Source: Eremophila alpestris peregrina (Eukaryota; Chordata; Aves; Passeriformes; Alaudidae). From it: a stretch of DNA of 64,000 nt. A program made the translations under genes and the position numbers. The stretch spans positions 7,591,267 to 7,655,266 of the forward strand of contig WMCF01000007.1 in assembly GCA_009792885.1 (NCBI GenBank). The letters are read 5' to 3'. The notes beneath the pieces are model-generated. The model saw nothing but the letters and a program-made list of their open reading frames with translations, had not been told where the DNA came from and did not search any database. Of the stretch, positions 1 to 11,500 are shown one piece after another (within the stretch, counting starts at the first letter, position 1; each line of letters begins with the position of its first letter).

Positions 1-3000
1 ACAAATAAAATATGCTACTTTTTTTTTTCTGCAGCATCTCCTCTTCAAGCTTAGTAGTGGCTATTTTCAGCAGCCCTTAACAATGCTACTAAGGCTGCAA
101 TTATTCCTCATGCATTAAAAATATTGCTAACATTCCCTGATTTAAAGCCAAAATGGGGAGTCTGTGGAAATTCTACATTTTCTCCATTAGGGGGAGTCCT
201 TGCTCTATCTTCTGAAGGTTTCAATTTCTCCTTTAAGTACCTTAAAGTTATTTTTTACATTAAGAAATGCTGAACCCTGTAGTTCTGATTCTGAAATCTC
301 TGTTTAAAGAAGTGGTCAGATCACTGATGCTTGGAGTTTAACATTTCAGTGTGTGCGAGAGGAAGACTGACTTCTGTTGATTTGTGCAAGAGCACAGACT
401 TCTTCTTTTCTCTTCTGTGCATTATTGGCTGTAGCATGAAAAGCATAGTCCTTGCACAGAAAAGTCAAATAGTTCAAAGACTGATCAAGAGACTCCTTCC
501 AGAATATGTAACTTTTTGAAAGAGTTAGCATAGTGAAGAGTTCAGTGGCAATTATTTTAAAAGTTCTTTCTTCTGTTAGCTTTTGATTTTAGCCAGCTCT
601 GGCTCCCTCACTTGAGCAGTTCAAAATATTCTGCTGAAAACCAACATCCATACGGAGCTGAACTGCTCAGCCACTTGGAAAAAATAATAGGTTTTAAAAA
701 GTACATTTTAAATTACAGTGATGATGGTGAATCTTAAGAGGGATGCTAAAATTTAGCCTTGACTATAGGTTTTCACCTTCTAAAATTCTGAAGTCATGGA
801 AAACAACTGTGGCAAAAATCAGTACTTTTGCATAGCTTCAAGCTTTTTCCTTTTGTTCTGAATAGTAAAAGATCATTCACTGTTTTGTGAACTGGGAAAC
901 CATTATAGAACTAGGAAACCATTGCAGTGTACATCGTGTTGGTTTTTTTTCCCTGAATCTTGGAAGATATTTGAGAGTTAAATATGTCTTTGGAGAGTAA
1001 AGTTTGATTTTTATTGAGTAGGAGAGAGTAACAAAAGAAGGAGATAATTACACCTTTGAAAGGGAAGTGCTGTCTTTTGGGAAGAGTCTTTCATCTTTGT
1101 CAAATTCTAAGCAATACAAAGCTGCTCCCTTTTTTTTTTCTTTTTTTTTTTTTTGAAACAAGATAAGGAGGAAAAAGTAAATGAGAATAAAAATGGAATA
1201 TAATTATTTCTCAGGTAAAAGGAAATTAAGTTACAGTTTTTCTGTAGGCAGAATATGTGGTCAGAGCAAATCAGTGCTGAGCATGGTGGTTTCTGTGGCA
1301 GTGTCAGGCAAACAGAAGAGTAACAATAATACCTCCTTGTAATGGTTACAGTCAGTGTTGCAGCCCCTGTACTTGTGGCTGAAAGGACCAGAGAAGGCTT
1401 AGGTTTGACCTAAGCTATGCAATTTCCACTTTGGGAACATCTACCTACATTATCCATCACAGGCTCATCCAAGGAAGAAGTTTCACCAATTTTAGTATTT
1501 TAGTTCAGCTGAAGCTAAAATACCTGTAGGAGGTACAGGAAATCCATTCTTGGAATCTGAAATGTTAGTGACATCTATCCAGTGATGCCAATGAAGATTT
1601 CAGAATATTTCTAATAGACAAAAAAGGTGTTGCAAAGCTTCACTGATGTGACATAAAAAAATAATCTTCAGATAAGTTCTGAATTTTAAAAAAGTGCTTT
1701 ACGACCAGAGTTGCAAATGTTCAAATGAAGCAGAAGAATTCCACATCATCAAAACCAAACCTTAAGAAGGGCAGTTCTATCAAGCTCTCTAAATACAGCA
1801 ACTGTAGCACTCAGGGCCCCACAGCCTTCAGGCAGCATCAGTTCTCAAAACTGAAAATTATATAGAAAGTCAAAGTCACTTGCCCTGCCTGCCCTCTGAG
1901 TACTGGGAGTTTCAAACAAAATAGGAACTGACCCTGCCTATGCTTTTACAGAAGTCAAATTATCCTCAAAGAACAACAGATAATATCAATAGAGCAGTAT
2001 TGTACCAGGCAATGATTTAATTAGCTGATTCTGTCTTACGGGGAAAACTGGAATATGAGTGGCTGGGATAACAAATGGGCCAAAGTTTGAAGTAAATTCT
2101 TTAGTGATTTCTCTTTCATACTTCTTTAGCAACTGTAGCTTAAGTGTAGCTCAAGTGACTTCTATACTGTAAGTGCAAAGAGTATCTATGTTTTGGGTTG
2201 TTATTTTATTTTCATGTTCCAATAACTGCTTTAGTTTTTGTTTGGATATCATAATAGTCGTGGTTTAATACAGTAGAATAAAAGCAACATATTGAAAAAC
2301 TAATGGCAGCAGTGGGTTTTGCATACTCCATTTTTCAGAGCATAAAGTGAAAAGAATAGATATTCCCTTTATGTAAAAATATGCATGGTATAATTCCCAA
2401 CCATAATATTTTTTTGGTAATTATACGAAAATTTAAATGAAAAAGGTAATTTTTATACTCATATCAACCTAGCTTTTGTAGCTTCTGTGATTATAGAAAA
2501 AAAGGATAGTTGCATAATGTACTTAAAAGAAGTGAATTGACATGTGCATGGAAATCAATGGGAGATGATATTCAAAATTCACACTGAATTTTTGAAGTGT
2601 ACAGAGAGTGTCGTGTTGAGTAAGATTTTATCTTTACAAGAAATTGTAGGAATTTATGAATATCTACTACTTTACAGCTTATTGAAGAGCTTACCATTTT
2701 TGTCTTGGAAAGACTTTTAAAAAATAGTGCAGAGTACACAATTATGACTAAGGAAGAGTAGAAAAGAACTGACTTATTCAAAAAATTGACTTGACAGCTA
2801 ACTCTGGTGCTACTGCTTCCAACACAATGTGTCTTACTGTAAGAAATAGAGGGTTTAGATTGAGAAGCCAGAAATGTAATGCACAGAACTAAAATGTTTC
2901 CCAGATAAATCCACAAAAGCATTTTCTTAGTGTTCTGTTGTTTGTTGAGTTGATAATGAGTGAAGATTTCTGCCTTCTAAGGGAGGACTCAGTTGGGATC

Positions 3001-5010
3001 TTAGAAAAGCAATTCCTGCTGACCTTGCTTTCAGCTATCAGATGCTTTTTCATCTTTGTTTTCAGCACTTCTTCTGCCACTGTTTGTGTGACTTTTTTTA
3101 ATAACAAAACAACAAAAGGGGCCAGAGGAGGCTGATCTTTGCAGAGTTGTGACCAGAGGCAGGAAGGGAAGGCAGCAGGTAAGCGGCAATCGTAATGAAT
3201 GGAGTTTGGTGCATGGGTGAACAGACAGGAGTTTATTGGAAATCTGGAAGCATCTAACAGAGGTGATGGCAGAAAGTAAAGGTGAGGGAAAAGTGAAGGC
3301 CAAGTACTCTGCACAGAAAAAAAACCCCAGTTTTGGTGGTTTTTTTTTTTGTAACATAGGCATCTTACATTTCAAAACAAAGCAGGAAGCTACATATAAA
3401 GAGAGTAGTGCTACTGGGAGCTCTAAGAGCTACAACTGCTGCAGTTAGAGGACTTACAACATTTATGCCTTCAAGGAAGACATCCAGGCTACTGAGAAAA
3501 CAGCAGTACCATTCTAGATAGGGCAATGATGAAATTATTTGAAAACAGCTATGATTGAAAAAAACCACCAACAAAACAAACTTTAATGACTGCATAGTGG
3601 CACAGTGATGCTTCAAGAGCTACAAGCTAAATCTTGGCTGCATTATAAGCTATGTGACCTCAGTGTTTTCATGCTTATGTAGAGGAGTCCATATTAATTT
3701 TGTAATTATATTTTCAGAGGATTGAACAATCGACTGCATTAACAGCTTATATCTTTTCACTCATTAGTCTTTTTAAAGCAAATAGATCTTTGGTGGTTTG
3801 GTAGATGGAAATGTGTCCCTCTGTGTCAATATTGAATCAATCTCTCCATTGGATGACATGGTATCTGATTCTGCTTAATGACATGGCACACAAGCCAGTA
3901 CTTAATGAATAAAAAATAGTGGTGTACAGAGACAATGTGCTGATGCAGAGGCACTGTGTGTAGCTTAGATGAGATGTGTAAAACTGTTATCTTGCATTCT
4001 GTTTGACATATTTGTGAGTTTTGCAAACTGAAATATAGGCAGTAATCTGTTCTCCCACAGGTTTCAGGGACACTTGTCATTTTTCTCTGCTGTTAGAGGT
4101 CCCAAAATTTCAAAAGCCTGGACCGAAATGTCTTTGAACTATTTAATGCCCGTTTCATTTTCTAGTTCTCTGAATGCATTTAAAATGGAGATGATGAATG
4201 TTTAGCCAATGTTAAGGTTATATTTCAAAATTTTCTCACAATGTGTTTAATGGAGTCTTAAAAAGACATATCTTGAAGAGATTACTGAAGCATTAGAGGA
4301 ATTTATATTAATAGTAGCTTTAATGGACTTTAGTTTCAGCTGCATTCCCTGATTTCCAGTTTCTGAATATCCTTTTAAAAAGTGGAGTGTACCCTTATGT
4401 TTCCTGTTGTGCTGTAATGCTTTCTATGTATGTGCTGTGACTTTCTTCAGCCTGAAAGCATCTCTGGGTATCTTTTTGTCTATGCATTTGATTTGCCACT
4501 CTGAATCCCCATCCTGTTGGTGTCAGTCTTCAGGAGAGAAGAACACTCATTAGCTCTGCTATAAGTATGCAAGGCTCTGCAAAAAGGGCAGTGTTGCCTA
4601 AAAAAGAACTTTTAACTATTTTTAACTATTTGTTTAATAGTTTTAGAACTATTTAAGCTTGAAAGCAGCAACAAATTTTCCTTATTTTAGATCTAGTGAC
4701 AAACTAAATATTGGCTTTGGCATTATGAAAACAAGCAGCTGCCATGTTGCCTTGACTGATGGCTAGCAATTCTACTGAATAATGCGGGGGCTTGTTCAGG
4801 GCTAATCCCAAGAATTCTGGAGTTAAAGGTAGCTGAACTTTAGTATAAGCCATCTCCTTAGCAGTCAAATAAAGTAACCTCAGTGACAATAGAGCGACTT
4901 AGAATTTAAAGCTCATATAAAAAGATAGATTTGAATTGGTAGGATATTCATGAAGAGAAGGAACCGACACATCCTTTGATGTTTGACTGTATTTACTTTA
5001 GATGGCCTTA
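1..5010. other. AT-rich non-coding DNA, no gene seen
   Basis: I see no gene here. The short open frames on both strands (up to 141 codons, at 2889-3314 on the - strand) have no recognisable domains, overlap one another on opposite strands and are what chance gives in AT-rich DNA. The stretch holds a long poly-T run at 1130-1154, a short direct repeat of a TTTTTAACTAT-like unit near 4610-4632, and scattered T runs. A donor-like CAG/GTAAGC occurs near 3178, but no paired acceptor or sustained reading frame makes an exon convincing. Intron or intergenic DNA is the best description. Confidence 0.6.
1130..1154. repeat. Poly-T run
   Basis: This is about 25 bases of T interrupted by a single C. No retroposon body is recognisable beside it, so I treat it as a simple homopolymer. 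Confidence 0.85.
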
Positions 5011-5590
5011 GTGTGATGTTGTGGTGTGTTTTATGTTCAGAATGGTTTGTTTCCCTTTCCCCCCTCCCTACAGCAATGGATAATCCCCATTGTCAATCTT
5101 CCCTGACCCAACCCCTTAGTCCAGAAGCTTCCATGTCAATCCCACATAGACCTCCTACTCCCTTTGTCAATCCCCTGAAATCCTATCCCTTTCTTCTAGA
5201 AAATTCAGAGTTCCTCGATAGATGATTGGTTTGCCAACTTTGTACCCTCCCCTACAACTCCCTCATTGGTTACTGTGATGTCTATCATTTTACCTGTACC
5301 TCCCCTGTTTCCTTCCCGTTGGCCAGAGATTTCTCCCCTCCCCTGAGACCTCCCCCATTTAAAAGTTCATGTACACCCCTGTTCTGGGTCTTTGGATGCT
5401 GTTCCTCCTGGACTTAACACTTTGAAGACCCTCTCCTCGTTCTTTGCCTCCACTCCCTGCACTTCTGCCTCCTGTGCAGGAGCTTTAGCTCTGAGCCACT
5501 TCCCGGATCATGCTGCTTCTGGGAAGTGTCCCCAGCCTGATGTGGTACCTGTGGAGGGCTGAGCCGGGATTTCAAAGACGTACAGTGTCA
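5011..5590 (+). mobile_element. Solo LTR of an endogenous retrovirus with 6-bp target duplication
   Basis: The LTR proper is 5017-5584 (568 bp). It begins TGTTGTGG and ends GACGTACA, giving the TGT...ACA termini expected of retroviral LTRs. It is flanked by GTGTGA (5011-5016) and GTGTCA (5585-5590), a 6-bp target duplication differing at one base. The first half is a C-rich U3-like region with three TGTCAATC repeats (starting at 5091, 5134 and 5165) and ATTGG (inverted CCAAT) boxes near 5224 and 5265. A TTTAAAAG TATA-like box follows near 5358, then a T/C-rich R-U5-like part. The composition differs sharply from the AT-rich flanks. No gag, pol or env sequence or second LTR is adjacent, so it is a solo LTR left by recombination. 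A 6-bp duplication is common for ERVK/beta-like elements, so that class is an inference. Orientation is taken from the TATA-like box and is less certain than the boundaries. The open frames inside (4983-5225 and 5226-5417) are not genes. Confidence 0.82.
5358..5365 (+). promoter_or_regulatory. TATA-like box of the LTR promoter
   Basis: A TTTAAAAG motif lies about 340 bp into the LTR, downstream of inverted CCAAT boxes (near 5224 and 5265). This is where a U3 core promoter TATA element is expected. It sets the likely orientation of the LTR to the + strand. No clear AATAAA polyadenylation signal was seen after it. Whether it is active is unknown. Confidence 0.4.
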
Positions 5591-8500
5591 GTGTAAAACC
5601 CAGAGAAGATCTTCCTTGAGTTTCTAAAAGGTCAATTTACTTGTAACATGGGATGAAATTTAGTCTGCTTCTTGCATTTAAATAGGAGGCCTGCCATTGT
5701 GTTGCTGTGGGTAATTGATTGGTAACATTGAAATGGAAAACTCCCAAATGTAGTACTGCAGCAAATGGTGGATTAGTGTGCCTATGTGACTCCACATACA
5801 CACAGTAGATGTTTTCATGAATTGTGTAGAGGCATAACCAATAGAGGTTTTCCGAATTTGATAATGTTGCTTTTTGAAGCATGTATGTACTGCTGTTATG
5901 AAATACAAGCCCTAATAAATGGGAAGGTTAATGATCAGGAAAACTATGTTTTCATATCCCTGTCAGATTACTGATTTCTTGCCTTATTTTCTAGGTGATT
6001 TTTCCTTCCTCTATTCTGCAGCTTTTGCCAAAGTGTATAGTAGCTTAGAAATGAGCTGCTAATAGTGAAGTATGGTACTATTCATCAGAGGAACAAATTC
6101 CTCTGGACTGGTGACATATTTTCTCTTGACTTGTGTAGAGTTATATTCACAATGTTTTTATGCAAAGGGTCATTACATCTGTCTGTCTCTGACACTAGAT
6201 ACATATCTATTTGAATGCAAAGTGTCTGTAATGCATACATAGCTTGAATAAACATTTACATGCCTTTCATTAGTCTTCCTTTTCAACTGTTATTTGTGAT
6301 ACTTAAGTCAGCTTGAATGGGTACTTGTTTATCAGATTATTATTTAGAGCTGACTAAGTGAACTTACATTTAGGCAACAGATACTGAAGTTGAAATCTCT
6401 CTCTTAGAACTAAATTTTCTGGATAATACTTTACATAAGTTCAAGTTGCCAACTAGTGTCAATATTCTTGTAAGTAGTGACAGAGGTGAACTGTTCATCC
6501 TAAACTTTATACTCTTTCCCTAGGCATAATTTTGCATCTAATACAAAATTCAGAGTGACTCATATTTCTTATTTGCCCAATTTCCTTAAATATTAAATAA
6601 ATAGGTACGCCTCAGATGGTGAGCTAACTAGTATTGAAGATTTTTGAACTGGGGAAAGGAATTAATGAAGTTTCTTTTTGCTTTTTAAGTTTAGACTCAA
6701 CCCATTAAACAGCTTGAAGGCCTTAGTTATAGTGTCAAACATCAGACATGCTTCCAAACCTGGCTTCTGTAGGTCATGTCTTCATTTTACACTTTCATCT
6801 ACTAAGGTGTTGTAACAACATACCAAAGTAGTCACTCATACTGAACAGCATTTTGTCACTACAAAAGTCTGCCTATATAGCTATGCACAATAATGAGGTG
6901 ATAATTGTGAAGAGGCATTTTTACTTTTAAGACAATTAATAACTTTTATGTTTCTTTTTTTGTAATTCCTAATTTTTGTTACTTTCAACATGATGTGTAT
7001 CAATGTACAAAAAGCACATGGCTGTAAAAGATGCAGACCCATGCTTTTAAGACATCAGTAGCATTGGTGGCTTTTGCCAGTGTGGTCGTCTGTGTTGTCT
7101 TCCTGGTAATAACTTTTTTCATTTTGTCCTGGCTTTGTTATGCCAGATTGTATTATGCCAGATGAAGAAACTATTGTTGTCTCATTTATCAGCACAATTT
7201 GTAAGTGCTGCATTGAATTGCTCTGAAAGTCCTGATCAAATTCACACAGGAGTTCATAATATTTGGATTAATAATAGAAGGCATATGGGAAGATATTAAT
7301 TTCTACTTTTCAGCCCTTGAGAAACAAATATAAAAATATAAATGTAAAATTTTGAGTGAGCTCATCTTAATAAATGTAATTATGCACCAGATACATCTTA
7401 TGTACATGTTAATAGCATTTTAGTATCTGGCAGTAGTTAAGACCTCATTCAATGAGGCATAAACGTGACTTTGACTTGAAGAGCTGCCCTATCATGTAAA
7501 TAAGCAACATTATGGGCTGTGTAAATATAGTCTCTGTGCAATATCGATAGTCTTAAAACAGATGCTTTGGTTGAAATTTATTTGATACTTGAACCAGTAG
7601 CTGCATTCAGAGGTAAAAAAAGAACCACATGAGTGCATTCTTGGTCCACAATTCCCCAGTTATTTGGCTACAGGAAAAAAATGTTCGTTGCTTGGGGTTC
7701 AAAGTGCTTTCGCATAATGGTTTATTTTGTGCCATGTGTGACACCTTGCTCTTTGCTATATCTTCCACATTACCTCTGTGACATTAGTTAGCTCACATTG
7801 ATATTTTAATATTTAAGATTTGTGAGAAGATCAGGTGCAAATAATGATGCTCATTTGGAAAAAAAAAAGAGGAGATAAATGAATTATGATGATTTCAGAG
7901 CAGGTAATGTGTGGAACAATTTGTTGAACCCGCAGGCAAAAAGTGCACTAACTTGCTGCTGATTTCATTTGCATATTCAGTGAGGTAGGACACTATGTAG
8001 TCGATGCACCTTACTTCTTGTGGTCTGTCCCATGAGTGTAGGAGGGAAGAAAAAATTCAGGTGTATTCCACTTTTTGCAACAAAGCGTCTCTTTAGCGTC
8101 TTGGTTCAACTACATTACTGCTGAACTACTATTACTCTAGGATATATCCTGAAAGCTTCTTTTGTCAGTTGCTACAGAAGTTCATGCTGGGTAGGCTGAG
8201 AAATATATCCACAGAGAAAAGTGAAGTTCAGGTAGTTGGAATTCTCTCCAAGCTTGGGAATGGAATAAACTGAGAGAAGAGACTCTTAGTTTCCTTCCAG
8301 GAGGGTTGGATTTTTAAAATTCCTTTCTTTCACTCTAAGACATTGCTCTCATGAATTAGGTTTCCTGAGTACAACATTGCCTTACCAACTTTTAACTAGA
8401 GCTGGTCCTACCTTTCTCACATCCTTAATTTCATATCTTCTGCCAGAAGGCACAGCACCTTACTTTCCTCTGGTTTTCTCTTGGTGTGTGTGGTTTTTTG

Positions 8501-11500
8501 TTTGTTTGTTTTTGGGTATTTTTGTTTGTTTGTTGTTTTATCCTTTAACTCCAGTTATCCCTGTAGGGATCCTCAGTCCTTTTCCCAGCTTCACCTAGGT
8601 TTGTCTTTATCTCAGTCTCATTTCTCTGTCACACTTATCCCATTACTAAAGCTGTGCCAGGGATGATCTTTGCTCTTCCAAGCCCCTTTATATTTGGTAG
8701 TAAAACAAGAACCTTCCAAACCTCCTTCTGTTCCTTTGCAATACTGAAATTAGGGAAGATTAACACCAGGTCAAAAGCCACAGACTTGCTTACACATGTA
8801 TAGATCACAATGGTTGAATAGAACAATGAGTGAGAAAGCACTGATGCACTGGAAGGTCTGAATTGATTACTTGACTGTCCTGTTTGGTTATTTTTAAGAG
8901 CTTAAAGTGCGAGAACTTGTATTATCTCTGATTTATTCCGCACATTTCCTTGTAGGATGTTTTTATTAGTTTCCTTGCTTCCTTATAAGATCAGAGCCAG
9001 TTTATGTGTTGTGTGTTCAGCTATATTGCTGTGTTCATGAGCAGTACTTTATGCAGTGTCTAGTGCATTCCTCAAGGTTTGCTTCCTCATCCATACATCC
9101 TAAGCCTGTGTGAATTCTTTGAAATGTATGACACTCTGTAGCACCCCTGAAAAATTTCTATTGCACGTTTTCTTGCATTTGCAAGGGTCATATCCTCGTG
9201 ATGTCTTCAAATTTTATTTAAAAATTATAATAGCATTGTTGAACTTTTAAATCTCTTCTATAATGATTAACATGGATAAACATAAAAAATGCAGTTTCTT
9301 TTTGATGGAGACTGTTGGGTTCTTAGCCAGTCTTCAATTTTCCATGTTTTTAAAAAGTTATTTATTAACTTCCTGGAATTTTGATGGAAAATTAAATGGA
9401 ACATAAATCTGTTTTCTGACTTTCAGACTTCACAAAACAGTAGGGTGCTCCCTAAAGAACACAAAAGGGTTTACTGATAAATCAAGATTAATTTCCACTC
9501 TATTCTTATTGACTTCTATTTTTTTTGGTTTGTTTATTTTAGAACCAGTGCAGAATTCAATATCATAGACTGCAAATTTTCACAGGATTGATTTATGAGC
9601 TGGAGATGTATCTCTTTTACTTGAAAGGCTGAGCTTTGATGAAAGAACTAATTTTCTTGAAATAACTAATTTTTTCTATATAATCCATCTACATGTTTGC
9701 TTATAAGACCACTGTTGTTGGCTGATCTAGTTTTTCAGGAAGAGAAAGAATTTTGCATCATGGGAGATAGCACTAATGCTGTATGTCCACTGATTAATGT
9801 ACCTTCTAAATATTCATCAATAAGTACAATAATAATGCACATCTTTATATTTTAGTAGCTGCTAACTTTTTGGACTTAATTTTGGAGAGTGGGTCAACAA
9901 ACACAAAGAGATTCAGATGCTGTTCATTTGCAAGTCTTTACTCCAATGCATTTCTCATATACGTGGGTATGTTCCAACACACTTTCCAAAACAATCCGAT
10001 ATTGTAATTGTAAATGTTCAAATATGGCTTTTTGTTTCCACTCCCTCATCTTTGAATAGAACATACTCAGTGTGATTTTACTTTTCCTTTTTATTGAGCA
10101 AAGCATAGATGCAATGCTCACATTTTATTGTTAAATGTAACCAGAGAAGGTATACAATGTAAAGCCCAAATAATTAACAGCTTAAGGAAAGGAAGAATTA
10201 CTCCAAATCTGTGAATGGATAGTCTGCCTTGAAAAGAAGTGTTTTTTGAAATTTATAAAGCAAATGGTTCTGCTCTAATTTAGTATTAAGATCAGCTTTT
10301 AAGCTACATCATTGCAATAAGCAGAATAGAAAGTTTTAACTTACTGCTCACTTGGAATTGACTGTTTTTGGGGTTTTTTAAATTATCTTTAAAAAATCTC
10401 AACACATGCCTAAGGCTGTTTATTTTGGTATCCTGAGTATGGTTGGACTATTTGACATATCATGCTTTATAACAAAACATCTACCAAATGCTATTGCACT
10501 TTCTAATGATCCATGAAGACCATGAAGAGACTGCTATAAATCATATAGGAAGGAAAAAAAATGTTGTTCATATGGATGGAGAAAACAAAGGTTTAAATCC
10601 TACTATGTGATGCCCTCAGATAACTCTTCATCTTCTCAAGAAGGTATGCTACATTTTCTGATTCCTTCTGGTAAAACATGCTGTTTTGAAAACTTCACCT
10701 TGACTGAAATCTTAAAAAATAAATAAATGGAGCTATGATATACTGACTTTTGCCCAGAAGGCTAGTTAAAATCCTTGAGGTATAAACATGTCCTCACAGG
10801 AGGAAAGGAAAATGCACAGTTGTTATGAGAACCCCCAGAGGATTTTGTGTTAGCCTTTGCATTCACATTGAGCATTGAACCAAGCCCCAGAAATGGGCTA
10901 AGTTTAGAACAGCTGCAGCTGTTGGCAGACTGCAGCCAGGGAGTAATTTGCTCACAATCTTTTATATTCAGTGTGCCTTCTCTCTGTCTGTATTCCAGTA
11001 AGCCTGCTTCCTGGAGATTTACAGCTCCTGTGCTGCTTGAGCTTAGAGTGAGCTACCCCAAGTAACAGCTGAATGTGCTTCTCTTAACAGTTTAGACTCT
11101 AACATATGAGTAAAGAGGAAAAATATTACACAGCAAATTTCCTAGGATTACTAGGCCCTTATATTTACAGTGTATGAGCTACAAATGACTGAATAATGGA
11201 TTTTGGCTGATAAAAACCAGAAGTCTTGTAAAAGGATTTTAATAATATTTATTCTCACTGTGTTTTGGACATAGAACCAAGGCCACATATACATACATTT
11301 CCATGTGAAGTTTACTTATTTAGTTTTACTGTGAGACTTCCTTAGAAGAACACAAGTCAGCTTGATGAAGATGCAGAAAGTAATTTACAGTTCTTTGTCC
11401 TTCTAATGCATGCCAAAATACTCAACATTTTCTGTAGTTAGTGCAAATGAAAATAGCTAGGTATTGGCAAGCAGTGTTTCAGATACCTCTGGGGACAGGT

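Noticed and set aside
3178..3190. Donor-like CAG/GTAAGC
   Set aside because: There is no matching acceptor with an open frame upstream; single splice-like motifs are common by chance.
2889..3314. 141-codon open frame on the - strand
   Set aside because: It overlaps other open frames on both strands, has no recognisable domain and no conserved-looking composition. It is best explained by chance.
4983..5417. Two consecutive open frames on the + strand (80 and 63 codons)
   Set aside because: They lie largely inside the solo LTR and arise from its stop-poor C-rich U3 region; LTRs of this kind do not encode such proteins.
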